NCBI RefSeq assembly: GCF_014203665.1
Contig: NZ_JACHJN010000009.1
Coordinates: 248,001-312,000 of the forward strand
DNA from: Saccharothrix tamanrassetensis
Lineage (GTDB): Bacteria; Actinomycetota; Actinomycetes; Mycobacteriales; Pseudonocardiaceae
Direction of reading: 5' to 3'
Length of the DNA: 64,000 bases
In this document: positions 33,443 through 43,247 of the stretch, one piece after another
Layout of the letters: the number at the start of each line of letters is the position of its first letter
Numbering within the stretch: the stretch's first letter is position 1
Program-made: the position numbers and the translations under genes
Notes under the pieces: model-generated
Database searches by the model: none
Told to the model about the DNA's origin: nothing
The model's input: only the letters and a program-made list of their open reading frames with translations

Positions 33443-33480
33443 AAACGGCCCCGCTCGGAGAAATCCGGGTGGGGCCGTTC
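33443..33480 (+). terminator. Hairpin after the nuclease gene
   Basis: AACGGCCCC (33444-33452) pairs with GGGGCCGTT (33471-33479); the stem continues inward as GCTCGG with CCGGGT through G-T pairs. Confidence 0.75.
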
Positions 33481-33620
33481 CACGCTGTAGCGCGACTTCG
33501 CCGAGGGCTACCGGTGGGGCCGGCCGTTCGCGCCCAGCGGGTTCCGGTTCTCGGGACGACCTAAGGAGACCCGCCGACGACAGAGCCCCGGTCACCTGAC
33601 GGTGCCGGGGCTCTGGTCTG

Positions 33621-33705
33621 CGGAGGATACGGGATTTGAACCCGTGAGGGGGTTAACCCAACACGATTTCCAGTCGTGCGCACTAGGCCGCTATGCGAAT
33701 CCTCC
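33621..33705 (-). tRNA. tRNA-Ser(GGA)
   Basis: On the minus strand: acceptor GGAGGAT with ATCCTCC, anticodon loop with GGA (CTGGAAA), a long variable arm and a GGTTCAAATCC T-arm, G discriminator, no encoded CCA. It reads UCC/UCU codons. Confidence 0.95.
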
Positions 33706-33886
33706 GTCAACGAGCCTACCCAACGGAGGGATTGCCGACCAAAACGGCTGGTCAGGACGACGGCTCGGGTGGGCGGAGGAGAACCGGCGCGGTGCGGTCG
33801 CCGTGGACCGCCCCGCAGCGGGTGCCCGTGGTCGGTTCGATGATCGAAGTGCCGGGGTGGTCGGCAGGCGCTGCGGGACTACCGGC

Positions 33887-33892
33887 TACACT
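33887..33892 (+). promoter_or_regulatory. -10 box of the SRP RNA gene
   Basis: TACACT matches TANNNT and its last base is six bases before the first paired base of the RNA at 33899, the spacing expected for a start there. The -35 is weak. Confidence 0.65.
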
Positions 33893-33898
33893 GACTGC

Positions 33899-33984
33899 GG
33901 ACCTCGTGCGGCACACATCTCGCGAACCTCCCCAGGGCCGGAAGGCAGCAAGGATAAGCGGGCTCTGGTGGGTGCACGGGGTCC
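33899..33984 (+). ncRNA. ffs: Signal recognition particle RNA (4.5S, small bacterial type)
   Basis: The 86-base RNA has an 11-bp terminal helix (33899-33909 with 33974-33984, one G-U) and the conserved domain IV loop: the CCAGGGCCGGAAGGCAGCAA segment carries the GGAA tetraloop and the symmetric and asymmetric internal loops that bind Ffh. Its position just before dnaX is the common actinobacterial order. Confidence 0.92.
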
Positions 33985-34021
33985 CCTCATTCTGTCGGAC
34001 CCCTTCGGTAGGGTCTCGTCC

Positions 34022-36256
34022 GTGGCGCTCGCCCTCTATCGCAAGTACCGGCCGGCCACCTTCGCGGAGGTGGTCGGGCAGGAGCACGTCACCGATCCGC
34101 TGCGCACGGCGCTCGGGTCGGGGCGGGTCAACCACGCCTACCTGTTCTCCGGCCCGCGCGGGTGCGGCAAGACGTCCTCGGCGCGCATCCTGGCGCGGTC
34201 GCTGAACTGCGTGGACGGGCCGACGCCCGACCCGTGCGGCGAGTGCAACTCGTGCGTCGGGCTGGCGCCCAACGGCGTGGGCAGCGTGGACGTGGTGGAG
34301 CTCGACGCCGCGTCGCACGGTGGCGTGGACGACGCCCGCGAGCTGCGGGACAAGGCGTTCTACGCGCCGGCGGAGTCGCGCTACCGGGTGTTCATCATCG
34401 ACGAGGCGCACATGGTCACGACGCAGGGCTTCAACGCCCTGCTGAAGATCGTGGAGGAGCCGCCGGAGCACCTGATCTTCATCTTCGCGACCACCGAGCC
34501 GGACAAGGTGCTGCCCACCATCCGCTCCCGGACGCACCACTACCCGTTCCGGCTGATCCCGCCGTCCTCGATGCGGGCGCTGCTGGAGCGCAACTGCGCC
34601 GCCGAGGGCGTGGCGGTCGAGCCGTCGGTGTTCCCGCTGGTGATCCGGGCGGGCGGCGGGTCGGCGCGGGACACGCAGTCGGTGATGGACCAGCTGCTGT
34701 CCGGTGCGGGCCCCGAAGGTGTGACCTACGAGCGGGCGATCTCGCTGCTCGGCGTGACCGACGTGGCGCTGATCGACGACGTGGTCGACGGTCTGGCGAC
34801 CGGTGACGGCGCGGCGGTGTTCGGCACCATCGACCGGCTGGTGGACGCCGGGCACGACCCCCGGCGCTTCGCCTCCGACCTGCTGGACCGGCTGCGCGAC
34901 CTGGTGCTGCTGCACGCGGTGCCCGACGCGGCGGAGCGCGGCCTGGTGTCCGCGCCGGACGACGTGGTGGCGAAGATGACCGGGCAGCGAGAGGCGACCC
35001 GGCCCGGCACCATCACCCGTTGGGCGGAAGTCCTGCACCAAGGTCTGACCGAGATGCGCGGCTCCACCGCGTCCCGGCTGCTGCTGGAGCTGGTGGCGGC
35101 GCGGATGCTGCTGCCGTCGGCCAGTGACGCGGAATCCGCCGTGCTGCAACGCGTCGAACGCCTGGAGAAGTACGGCCCACCCGCCAGTGCCGCTCCGGCC
35201 GGTGCCGCGCCAGGGGCCGGTGGCACGGGCTTCGGCGGTGCTGTCGGCGGTGGTCCCGCCGGTGGCGGTCCCGCCGGTGGTGCGGTTGCCAACGGTGCGA
35301 TCGGTGCCGGTGGTGCGGGCGCCGGTGCTCCGGTCGGCCCCGGTCCGGCGGTCGGCGGTGCGGCGGTCGGCGGTGCGGCGGTCGGCGGTGCGGCGGCTGA
35401 GAGCGGCCGGACCTTCCAGCGACCGTCGCAGCGGCCCGCGCCAACCGCCGAGGAACCCGCCGAGTCGGCTCCACCTCAGGCGACGCGGGCGCCGGGCGCA
35501 GCCGCCCCGGCCCGGCCCGTCGACGAGGCCCCGCGACCCGGCACGCCCGCCCCGACCCGTGCGGCGGGCGAGTCCGCCCAGGCCCCGACCGGTGACCCGG
35601 TCCCGGCCCCGCCGGACGACGAACCCGTGGGCGAGCCGGCGGCGGACGGGACAGCGCCGGCCGTCGAAGCGCAGCCGGCCCCCGGCGGGGTGGACGCGGC
35701 GGAGATCCGGCGGCGGTGGCCCGAGCTGTGCGGCATCGTGCGCGGCATCGCCGGGCCCAGTGCCGGGGCGTTGCTGACCAGCGCCCTGATCGGCGCGGTC
35801 GACGGCACCGCGGTCACCGTCAGCCACACCTCGGCCCCGCTGGCGCGGAGGCTGGCCGAGCAGCGCAACGTCGACGCCATCGCCACCGCGTTCGCCCAGG
35901 TCTTCGGCGGCACGTGGCAGATCAGCTGCGTGCAGGGCGACGCGAGCGCGGGCCCCACGCGCCCCACGCCGCCCGCCCGGCAGCAGCGCCCGGCCCCGAC
36001 CCGGCCCAGCCAGGCCGCCCGCGCGCCCGAGCCGACGAGGCAGGCGCCGTCGTCCCGCCCGACGCCCGCCGACGACGTCCCGCCGCCGCCCGAGCCGCCG
36101 GAGCCCGATGAGCCCCTCCCGCCGGAACCGGTGGACGAGGAGGAGATGCTCGCGGAGGCCGCGCGGCCCGGCGAGGCGGGCGAGCAGCTCGACCCGGAGG
36201 CGGTCGTGCTCAAGCTGCTCGCCGACGAGCTGGGTGCTCGCCCGCTGAAGACCTGA
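34022..36256 (+). CDS. dnaX: DNA polymerase III gamma/tau subunit
   Basis: GTG 34022 starts the conserved [20 protein letters not shown]. The 744-residue protein has Walker A GPRGCGKT (44-51), the zinc cluster C63, C72, C75, C78, DEAHMVT (Walker B), and SRTHHYPF with the sensor region. After about residue 375 there is a long Gly/Ala/Pro-rich linker with three AVGGA repeats, then a conserved patch (about 560-640; [21 protein letters not shown]) and an acidic Pro-rich end. It is the clamp-loader ATPase at the fork. No slippery A-run for a short gamma form is evident. Length is normal for actinobacteria. Confidence 0.93.
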   Translation: MALALYRKYRPATFAEVVGQEHVTDPLRTALGSGRVNHAYLFSGPRGCGKTSSARILARSLNCVDGPTPDPCGECNSCVGLAPNGVGSVDVVELDAASHGGVDDARELRDKAFYAPAESRYRVFIIDEAHMVTTQGFNALLKIVEEPPEHLIFIFATTEPDKVLPTIRSRTHHYPFRLIPPSSMRALLERNCAAEGVAVEPSVFPLVIRAGGGSARDTQSVMDQLLSGAGPEGVTYERAISLLGVTDVALIDDVVDGLATGDGAAVFGTIDRLVDAGHDPRRFASDLLDRLRDLVLLHAVPDAAERGLVSAPDDVVAKMTGQREATRPGTITRWAEVLHQGLTEMRGSTASRLLLELVAARMLLPSASDAESAVLQRVERLEKYGPPASAAPAGAAPGAGGTGFGGAVGGGPAGGGPAGGAVANGAIGAGGAGAGAPVGPGPAVGGAAVGGAAVGGAAAESGRTFQRPSQRPAPTAEEPAESAPPQATRAPGAAAPARPVDEAPRPGTPAPTRAAGESAQAPTGDPVPAPPDDEPVGEPAADGTAPAVEAQPAPGGVDAAEIRRRWPELCGIVRGIAGPSAGALLTSALIGAVDGTAVTVSHTSAPLARRLAEQRNVDAIATAFAQVFGGTWQISCVQGDASAGPTRPTPPARQQRPAPTRPSQAARAPEPTRQAPSSRPTPADDVPPPPEPPEPDEPLPPEPVDEEEMLAEAARPGEAGEQLDPEAVVLKLLADELGARPLKT
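35348..35392 (+). repeat. Three perfect 15-bp repeats in the dnaX linker
   Basis: GCGGTCGGCGGTGCG repeats at 35348, 35363 and 35378, encoding AVGGA three times. The repeat is in frame, so copy-number change would alter linker length only. Confidence 0.85.
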
Positions 36257-36303
36257 TCCACGCGGCTACCCTGGTGACAAACCCCAACGGAGAGGAACCC
36301 GCG

Positions 36304-36651
36304 GTGCAACCCGGTGGGCCGAACATGCAGCAGATCCTCCAGCAGGCGCAGAAGATGCAGCAGCAACTCGCCGCCGCCCAGCAGGAGCTGGCCGAAGCCG
36401 AGGTGACCGGCACCGCGGGCGGCGGGCTGGTGACCGCCGTGGTGTCCGGCGGCGGTGAGCTCAAGAGCCTCAGCATCGACCCGAAGGTGGTCGACCCGGA
36501 CGACGTCGAGACGCTGTCCGACCTGGTCGTCGCGGCCGTGCGGGACGCCAACCGCGCCGCGCAGGAGCTGGCCGCGCAGAAGATGGGCCCGCTGGCGTCC
36601 GGCATGGGCGGCATGGACGAACTCGGTGGTCTCGGCGGGCTGCTCGGCTGA
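36304..36651 (+). CDS. ybaB: YbaB/EbfC nucleoid-associated protein
   Basis: GTG 36304 ([12 protein letters not shown]) with GGAGAGGAA upstream is preferred to the in-frame GTG at 36274. The 115-residue protein has the Gln-rich coiled coil ([21 protein letters not shown]), then the strand block [20 protein letters not shown] and [12 protein letters not shown], and a Gly/Met tail. It binds DNA as a dimer. Its place between dnaX and recR is conserved widely and the stop overlaps recR ATG by one base. Confidence 0.9.
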   Translation: MQPGGPNMQQILQQAQKMQQQLAAAQQELAEAEVTGTAGGGLVTAVVSGGGELKSLSIDPKVVDPDDVETLSDLVVAAVRDANRAAQELAAQKMGPLASGMGGMDELGGLGGLLG

Positions 36652-37244
36652 TGTACGAGGGGCCCGTCCAGGACTTGATCGACGAACTCGGCAGGCTGCC
36701 GGGCGTCGGTCCGAAGAGCGCGCAGCGCATCGCCTTCCACCTGCTCGCGGCGGACCCGGCCGACATCGGCCGGCTCCAGGACGCCTTGCAGAAGGTGAAG
36801 GACGGCGTGGTGTTCTGCGATGTGTGCGGCAACGTCTCGGCCGAGGCGACCTGCCGCATCTGCCGCGACCCACGGCGTGACCTGACCCTGATCTGCGTGG
36901 TCGAAGAGCCGAAGGACGTGCTGGCGGTGGAGCGGACCCGCGAGTTCAAGGGCCGCTACCACGTGCTGGGCGGCGCGCTGGACCCGCTGTCCGGGGTGGG
37001 CCCCGACCAGCTGCGCATCCGCCAGCTGCTGACCAGGATCGGCACCGAGGTCGACGAGATCATCATCGCCACCGACCCGAACACCGAGGGCGAGGCGACC
37101 GCGACCTACCTGGTCCGGATGCTGCGCGACTTCCCCGGTCTGACCGTGACGAGGCTGGCGTCCGGTCTGCCGATGGGCGGCGACCTGGAGTTCGCGGACG
37201 AGCTGACCCTCGGCCGGGCGCTGTCCGGTCGCCGGAGCATGTGA
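36651..37244 (+). CDS. recR: Recombination mediator protein RecR
   Basis: 197 residues from ATG 36651: helix-hairpin-helix [19 protein letters not shown] (14-32), zinc finger [16 protein letters not shown], and a Toprim domain with [13 protein letters not shown] and [14 protein letters not shown]. With RecF and RecO it loads RecA at gaps. The TGA at its end overlaps the GTG of the next gene by four bases. Confidence 0.95.
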   Translation: MYEGPVQDLIDELGRLPGVGPKSAQRIAFHLLAADPADIGRLQDALQKVKDGVVFCDVCGNVSAEATCRICRDPRRDLTLICVVEEPKDVLAVERTREFKGRYHVLGGALDPLSGVGPDQLRIRQLLTRIGTEVDEIIIATDPNTEGEATATYLVRMLRDFPGLTVTRLASGLPMGGDLEFADELTLGRALSGRRSM

Positions 37245-37726
37245 GGCTGGTCGCGGTCGACGGACCGTCCGGGTCGGGCAAGTCGACCTACGCGGCGGAC
37301 CTGGCGGCGCGGCTCGGCGCGGCCGTGGTGCCGACCGACCACTTCGCCACCTGGACCGACCCGGTGTCGTGGTGGCCACGCCTGGTGTCGGAGGTGCTGG
37401 TACCGCTGTGGGAGGGCCGGCCGGGCCGGTACCGGCGCGTGGACTGGTCCGAGGGCTGGCCGCGACTGGGGCCGCCGGTGACCGTCGAGGTGCCCGAGGT
37501 GCTGATCATCGAGGGCGTGTCGTCGGCACGGCGGTCGATCGCGGAGCGGCTGGACGAGGCGGTGTGGGTCGAGCTGCCGGACGAGCGGGCACGGCTCGAG
37601 CGCGCCGTCGCACGGGACGGCGAGTCGAGCCGCGCGCACCTGGTGCGGTGGCAGGCTTTCGAGCGGGGCTGGTTCGCGGTCGACGGCACCCGCGCCCGAG
37701 CCGACCGGATCGTCACGACGAACTAG
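37241..37726 (+). CDS. P-loop kinase, uridine-kinase-like
   Basis: 161 residues from GTG 37241, overlapping the recR stop. Walker [10 protein letters not shown] (9-17), [10 protein letters not shown] after strand 2, VLIIEGVSS, and the lid-like [12 protein letters not shown]. It resembles the ATP-binding proteins and uridine kinases found after recR in Pseudonocardiales. The phosphate acceptor is unknown. Confidence 0.78.
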   Translation: MRLVAVDGPSGSGKSTYAADLAARLGAAVVPTDHFATWTDPVSWWPRLVSEVLVPLWEGRPGRYRRVDWSEGWPRLGPPVTVEVPEVLIIEGVSSARRSIAERLDEAVWVELPDERARLERAVARDGESSRAHLVRWQAFERGWFAVDGTRARADRIVTTN

Positions 37727-37883
37727 GCACCCGCTCGGTTCCGCCACGCACTCGGTGGTTCCGCCAGGCAACCGCTCAGGTTCGCCAGGGCCCGGGGCAA
37801 CCGGTCAGTTTCGCACGCGACACCGACAACGCCGGGCGAAGCCGCCCCCGACTTGATCATCCCACGGGGCACCGACAACTCAC

Positions 37884-37971
37884 GGTTGAAACGCCGCTCA
37901 ACGCGGGTCGCGGGGCCGCTCGACGGAGGTCGCGGGGCCGCTCGATGCAAGTCGCGGGGCCACTCGACGCG
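37884..37971. repeat. Four 22-bp tandem repeats
   Basis: Units at 37884, 37906, 37928 and 37950; the middle two differ at only two of 22 positions (GGTCGCGGGGCCGCTCGACG type), the fourth is close and the first diverged. They lie in the 289-bp gap between the kinase gene and the AfsR-like gene stop. Upstream, 37727-37830 holds looser repeats built on GGTTCCGCCA and CCGCTC. No gene is seen in the gap. Confidence 0.75.
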
Positions 37972-38015
37972 GCCCGCAGCACTGCCCAACGCGCTCACCC
38001 CGGGTCGGAGCGCCG

Positions 38016-41000
38016 CTACGGGCGGTCGGACGGGTCGGTGGCCGCGAGGGCGGCTCGGACGAGGGCCGCATCCGGTGCGCCGATGGCGGTGAACCACTCC
38101 AGGGCTGTGGTCCAGTAGGTGCGAGCGGTGGCGTGGTCGCCGGTGGTCGCCGTCGCGTCGCCGGCCAGTTGCGCGGCTCGGGCCTGGACGAAGCGCTGGC
38201 CGGTGGAGCGGCTGAGCTCCAGCGAGCGCTTGGCCAGGTCCAGCGCCTCCGGCACGTCGCCCTGGTCCAGGTGGACCCTCCCCAGCAACACCAGCATCCC
38301 CACCTCGGCCAGCCGCAACCGGTACCGGACGGCGCTGTCCAGGGCCTGGCTGGCGGAGTACCTGGCCTCGTCCAGCCGACCCGCCGCCCGATGCGCCGAC
38401 GCCAACCCACGGCGGGCCGCGCAGATGCCCCACGGGTAGCCGGTCTCCTCGGCGATCCGCAGCGCCTCCGTGTGGCGTTCCACGGCCTCGCTGTGCCGCC
38501 CGTCGCCGTACAGGGCCTCGCCCAGGACGTTCTTCGCATCGCAGACGCCCTTGAGGTTCCCCAGGTTCTCGGCGATGGCCAACGCCCGCGACGCCTCGGA
38601 GATCGCGTCGGCGAAGCGGCCCCGCATCACGTACGTGTGCGCCAAGCCCTCGTGCGGGATGTGGGCGAAGCCGCGGGCCTTGGCGCGCTCGTACAGGTCG
38701 CCGGCGCGTTCGTACAGCTCGGCCGCGCGTTCCGGTTGGCCCTGGAACAGGTGCACCTCGGCCAGCGCCCGGTAGCTGTCGGCCTGGGTGATCCACACGC
38801 CCAGGCGGTTGCCGACGTCCAGGGAGCCCTCGAACGACGACACCGCCCGGTCCAGCTGCCCGAGTTGCAGGTAGACGCCGCCGAGGTTGAGCAGGGCGAT
38901 GCCCTCCTGCTGCAACGCCCCGATGCCGCGCGTGATGACCAGCGCCCGTTCGAGGCAGTCGGCGGCCTGCTCCAGTTCCCCCAGGTCGATGTAGACGCCG
39001 CCCAGGTTGGCCAGGACCGCGGCCTCGGCGGCCGGTGCGGCCCCGGTGCGCTGCTGGATCGGGATGGCGCGGCGGAAGTAGTCCACGGCCACCCGGTGCT
39101 GGCCGATCACCCAGTAGAGCACCCCCAGCGACGACAGCATGGCCACCTCGCCCACCGGGTCGCCGATGGCCTGCGCCACCGACAGGCCGGCCTTCGCGGT
39201 CGCCACCCACTCGACCGGCAGGCCCTGGGCGTAGAAGTAGCGGCGCAGGGCGTCGGCCAGCTGCCAGCAGTCGCTGTCCGGCTGGCGGTCGGTCGAGTGC
39301 AGCACCAGCGCGACGAGGTTGGCGCGTTCGGCGTCCAGCCACGCCAGGGCCTCCGCCGGCGTGGAGAACAGGCGGGGCGCGACGCCGGACTCGATCCCGT
39401 CGCGCGGCAGCCGCATCAGGGTCGCCTTGACCGTGTCGGTCGCGTTGTCGACCGAGCGGATCGACCAGTCCAGCAGGCGGCGGTGGGCCTGGGCGCTCTC
39501 CGCCGGGTCGTCCTCGAACGCCAGCCGCTCGGCCGCGTAGTCCCGCAGCAGGTCGTGGAACTGGTAGCGGCCGGGTGCGTGGTTGTCGACCAGGTTCGCG
39601 GTCGCCAGCCGGTCCAGCCGGCGGCGGGCGTCCTGGGTGGTCAGACCGCCCAACGCCGCCGCGATGTCCGGCGTGATGTCGCCGGGGGCCAGGCTGAGCA
39701 GCCGGAACAGGGACGCCAGCTCGGGCTTCAACGCGGTGTAGGACAGGTCGAACGCGGCGTGCACGGCCGCGCGCTCGTCGCCTTCCACGGCCAGCGCCGC
39801 CAGCCGGTTGCCCGCCCGCAGCTCCTCCACGTACGACGCGATGGTGGTCTCCGGCCGGGACAGCAGGTTCGCCGCCGCGATCCGCAGCGCGAGCGGCAGG
39901 TGCGCGCACAGCTCGGCCAGCTCGTCGGCCGCCGCCGCCTGCCCGGCCACCACGTCCTCGCCGAGCATCCCGGCCAGCAGCGCCCTGGTCTCCTCGCTGT
40001 CCAGCACGTCCAGCCGCACGTTCGACGCCGCGTGGCTGACCGCCAGCCCGCGCAGGGTGTCCCGGCTGGTCACCAGCACCGCGCAGCCCGGCGAACCCGG
40101 CAGCAGCGGCCGGATCTGCTCGGCGTTGGCCGCGTTGTCCAGCACCAGCAGCACCTGCTGGTCGGTCAGCCGGGACCGGAACATCGCCTCCTGCTCGTCC
40201 TGGTCCAGCGGCACCGACTCCGGGGGCACGCCCTGCGCCCGCAGGAACCGGGGCAGCACGTCCACCGCGTTCAGCGGCGGGCCCTGGGCGTAGCCGCGCA
40301 GGTTCACGTACAGCTGGCCGTCCGGGAAGTACCGGCGCATCTTGTGCGCCGCGTGCACGGCCAGCGCGGTCTTCCCCACGCCCGGCGGCCCGGCCAGCGT
40401 CACCACCGGCACGCCCTGCGCCGTCCTCAGCAGCGCCTCGATCAGCTGGACGGCCTGCTCGCGCCCCACGAAGTCGCCGATGTCGGCGGGCAGCTGGGAC
40501 GGCACCACCCGCTCGCGCTGCGGGGGCGCCGCCGCGCCGAGGTCCAGCGCCGCCGCGCCGCTGAGCACCTGCTGGTGCACCCGGCGCAGCTCGTCGCCGG
40601 GGTCGATGCCCAGCTCGTCCGCCAGCAGCGCGCCGACCCTGCGGTACGCGCCCAGCGCGTCGGCCTGCCGGCCGGACCGGTACAGCGCCACCATCAGCTG
40701 CGACCACAGCCGTTCCCGCAGCGGGTGCTCGCTGGTCAGCCGGTACAGCTCGGGGATCAGCTCGGCGTGCCGGCCCAGCTCCAGGTCGACCTCGACCCGG
40801 CGCTCCTCCACGTGCAGCCGGCGTTCGCCCAGCCGGGGCACCTCGTCCCGGTGCAGCACCTCCGACGGCACGTCGACCATCGCCGGACCGCGCCACAGGC
40901 CCAGCGCGGCGGTGAAGATCGCCGACGCCGACTCCAGCCGGCCCGCCGCGCGCTCCTGCTCGCCCTCGTCCACCAGCTGCTCGAACCGGACCACGTCGAT

Positions 41001-41294
41001 GGTGCGCTCGTCCACGTCGATCAGGTACGCGTCCGGCACGGTGCGGATCGGCACGGCCGGACCGAGCACCTGCCGAAGTCTCATCACGTAGGTCTGGAGC
41101 GTGCCGCGGGCCCGCGCGGGCGGATCGGCGCCCCAGATGTGCTCCGCGAGCTCGTCCACCGACACGCTCGACCCGGCGCGCATGAGCAGCGACACCAGCA
41201 GCGAACGCTGGCGACCTGCGCGGACGACCACCTGCTCGCCGTCGACCAGCACCTGCAACGGCCCGAGGACGCGGAACTCGACCTGTGGGCCCAT
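38016..41294 (-). CDS. AfsR/SARP-family regulator with NB-ARC ATPase and TPR repeats
   Basis: 1,092 residues from ATG 41294. OmpR-like winged helix (1-95; FRVLGPLQVLVDG, LQTYVMRLRQVLG), BTAD (about 100-245; RFEQLVDEGEQE, DELRRVHQQVL), and NB-ARC with P-loop AGPPGVGKT (301-309), LLVLDNA and VLVTSRD. A winged and helical region follows (about 520-640; RYQFHDLLRDYAAERLAFED). At least eight TPR units fill the C-terminus (about 690-1060; for example AVLANLGGVYIDLGELEQAA). Such proteins switch on secondary metabolism or nutrient genes in response to a ligand or phosphorylation. It is divergent from an oligopeptide transporter, its likeliest local target. Confidence 0.93.
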   Translation of the reverse strand: MGPQVEFRVLGPLQVLVDGEQVVVRAGRQRSLLVSLLMRAGSSVSVDELAEHIWGADPPARARGTLQTYVMRLRQVLGPAVPIRTVPDAYLIDVDERTIDVVRFEQLVDEGEQERAAGRLESASAIFTAALGLWRGPAMVDVPSEVLHRDEVPRLGERRLHVEERRVEVDLELGRHAELIPELYRLTSEHPLRERLWSQLMVALYRSGRQADALGAYRRVGALLADELGIDPGDELRRVHQQVLSGAAALDLGAAAPPQRERVVPSQLPADIGDFVGREQAVQLIEALLRTAQGVPVVTLAGPPGVGKTALAVHAAHKMRRYFPDGQLYVNLRGYAQGPPLNAVDVLPRFLRAQGVPPESVPLDQDEQEAMFRSRLTDQQVLLVLDNAANAEQIRPLLPGSPGCAVLVTSRDTLRGLAVSHAASNVRLDVLDSEETRALLAGMLGEDVVAGQAAAADELAELCAHLPLALRIAAANLLSRPETTIASYVEELRAGNRLAALAVEGDERAAVHAAFDLSYTALKPELASLFRLLSLAPGDITPDIAAALGGLTTQDARRRLDRLATANLVDNHAPGRYQFHDLLRDYAAERLAFEDDPAESAQAHRRLLDWSIRSVDNATDTVKATLMRLPRDGIESGVAPRLFSTPAEALAWLDAERANLVALVLHSTDRQPDSDCWQLADALRRYFYAQGLPVEWVATAKAGLSVAQAIGDPVGEVAMLSSLGVLYWVIGQHRVAVDYFRRAIPIQQRTGAAPAAEAAVLANLGGVYIDLGELEQAADCLERALVITRGIGALQQEGIALLNLGGVYLQLGQLDRAVSSFEGSLDVGNRLGVWITQADSYRALAEVHLFQGQPERAAELYERAGDLYERAKARGFAHIPHEGLAHTYVMRGRFADAISEASRALAIAENLGNLKGVCDAKNVLGEALYGDGRHSEAVERHTEALRIAEETGYPWGICAARRGLASAHRAAGRLDEARYSASQALDSAVRYRLRLAEVGMLVLLGRVHLDQGDVPEALDLAKRSLELSRSTGQRFVQARAAQLAGDATATTGDHATARTYWTTALEWFTAIGAPDAALVRAALAATDPSDRP

Positions 41295-41525
41295 CCCCGA
41301 CCTCCCCTCCGCCCGCGTGCGGGTTTCTGTTGTCCGTTGTACAGCGTAGGAGAGCGTTTGCCCGACCGGCCGTCGTCACGTTGGGTCAGCGGACATGCGC
41401 CGGAAGTACGAGAATGGCCATTCACGTGGCCGGATCGTGACCTGCGTTACCGCTGAAGGGTTGTGGTGACCGGTTAGGGTCGCTGACCACACCGTGAGAT
41501 CCCGGATTTCCACTAGGGGTGTTTG

Positions 41526-43208
41526 ATGGCTCATTCCCGAACGGCCCGGCGCCGCTGGACGGCCGCGATCGGCCTGACCGGCGTCGCCGCGCTCGCACTG
41601 TCCGCCTGCGCGCAATCCGACCGCGGTGACGAATCGGGGTCCGGCAAGGTCGGCGGCACGCTGACCTTCGGCGCGGCCGGTGCGCCCAAGTTGTTCGACC
41701 CGTTCTACGCCACGGACGGCGAGACGTTCCGCGTGTCCCGGCAGATGTACGAGGGCCTGGTCGGCTTCAAGGCAGGCAGTGCCGATGTCGAGCCCGCACT
41801 GGCGACCAAGTGGGAGTCGTCGACGGACGGCAAGACGTGGACGTTCACACTGAAAGAAAATGTGAAATTCCACGACGGCAGTCCGTTCAACGCTGAAGCG
41901 GTGTGCTTCAACTTCAACCGTTGGTACAACCAGAAGGGGCCCGCCCAGAGCGACGCCGTTTCGCAGTACTGGCTGGACAACTTCGGCGGCTTCGCGGACA
42001 CCCCGGACAAGCCGTCGCTGTTCAAGTCGTGCACCGCGAAGGACGCGAAGACCACGGTCGTCGAGTTGACCACCGCGACTTCCCAGTTCCCGTCGGTGCT
42101 GGGCTTCACGTCGTTCTCGATCTCCAGCCCCGAGGCGCTGAAGAAGTACGACGCGGACAACGTGGTCGCGGCCGGTGACAGCTTCACCTACCCGGCGTAC
42201 GCGAACGAGCACCCGACCGGTACCGGTCCGTTCAAGTTCAGCAAGTTCGACAAGGCCAACAACGTCGTCGAGCTGGTCCGCAACGAGGACTACCACGGCA
42301 CCAAGGCCAAGCTGGACAAGGTCGTCTTCCGGATCATCCCGGACGAGACCGCCCGCAAGCAGGCCCTGAAGGCCGGCGACATCGACGGCTACGACCTGCC
42401 GAACGCCGCCGACTGGGCCGGGCTGAAGACCGACGGCTTCGACGTCAAGGTCCGCCCCGCGTTCAACGTGCTGTACCTGGGCATCAACCAGCTGAACAAC
42501 CCCAAGCTCCAGGACCTCAAGGTCCGCCAGGCGGTGATGTACGCGATCAACCGCGAGCAGCTGGTCAAGTCGCAGCTGCCCGAGGGCGCCACGGTGGCCA
42601 CCCAGTTCATGCCGCCGCTGGTGGACGGCTACAACAAGTCGCTGACCGCGGTGAAGTACGACCCGGAGAAGGCCAAGTCGCTGCTGGCCGAGGCGGGCGC
42701 GTCCGACCTGACGCTGAAGTTCTACTGGCCGACCGAGGTCACCCGGCCGTACATGCCCAGCCCGAAGGACCTCTACAGCGCCGTCGCGGGCGACCTGGAC
42801 AAGGCGGGCATCAAGGTCGAGGCGGTGAGCAAGCCGTGGAACGGCGGCTACCTGACCGACGTCGACCAGGGCATCCCGGACCTGTTCATGCTCGGCTGGA
42901 CCGGTGACAACGGCACCGCGCACAACTGGGTCGGCACGTTCTTCGGCCGCACCGACAACCGGTTCAACACCGGCAAGTCGCCGTGGGGCAAGGACCTCGC
43001 CGACAAGCTGGCCGCGGCCAACGCCGAGCCGGACGAGGGCAAGCGCACCGCGCTGTACGAGGACGTGAACAAGAAGATCATGGAGGAGTACCTGCCGGCG
43101 ATCCCGATCTCGCACTCGCCGCCGGCGCTGGTCTTCAAGAAGGAAGTCCAGGGCGTCACGCCCAGCCCGCTCACCGACGAGCGGTTCGGCACGACCACCA
43201 AGGGCTGA
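41526..43208 (+). CDS. Oligopeptide ABC transporter substrate-binding lipoprotein
   Basis: ATG 41526 (AGGGGTG upstream) gives 560 residues. The lipobox LSAC puts the lipid-modified Cys at 28. The mature protein is an SBP_bac_5 member: GGTLTFGAAGAPKLFDP, NVKFHDGSPFNAEAVCFN, PTGTGPFKF, and DVRQAVMYAINREQL-like VRQAVMYAINR. It captures a peptide or nickel-type ligand at the membrane. It heads a five-gene dpp/opp operon. A TAGGGT at 41475-41480 is a candidate -10. Confidence 0.9.
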   Translation: MAHSRTARRRWTAAIGLTGVAALALSACAQSDRGDESGSGKVGGTLTFGAAGAPKLFDPFYATDGETFRVSRQMYEGLVGFKAGSADVEPALATKWESSTDGKTWTFTLKENVKFHDGSPFNAEAVCFNFNRWYNQKGPAQSDAVSQYWLDNFGGFADTPDKPSLFKSCTAKDAKTTVVELTTATSQFPSVLGFTSFSISSPEALKKYDADNVVAAGDSFTYPAYANEHPTGTGPFKFSKFDKANNVVELVRNEDYHGTKAKLDKVVFRIIPDETARKQALKAGDIDGYDLPNAADWAGLKTDGFDVKVRPAFNVLYLGINQLNNPKLQDLKVRQAVMYAINREQLVKSQLPEGATVATQFMPPLVDGYNKSLTAVKYDPEKAKSLLAEAGASDLTLKFYWPTEVTRPYMPSPKDLYSAVAGDLDKAGIKVEAVSKPWNGGYLTDVDQGIPDLFMLGWTGDNGTAHNWVGTFFGRTDNRFNTGKSPWGKDLADKLAAANAEPDEGKRTALYEDVNKKIMEEYLPAIPISHSPPALVFKKEVQGVTPSPLTDERFGTTTKG

Positions 43209-43247
43209 CCCACGACGGCGTAGAGACACAGACAACGGGGTAGCGCA

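Noticed and set aside
37884-37971. CRISPR array
   Set aside because: The 22-bp units are directly adjacent with no unique spacers and no cas genes are present.
38133-41456. 1,107-codon plus-strand frame opposite the SARP gene
   Set aside because: Arg/Gln/His-rich translation without domains; the minus strand encodes a full AfsR-like protein.
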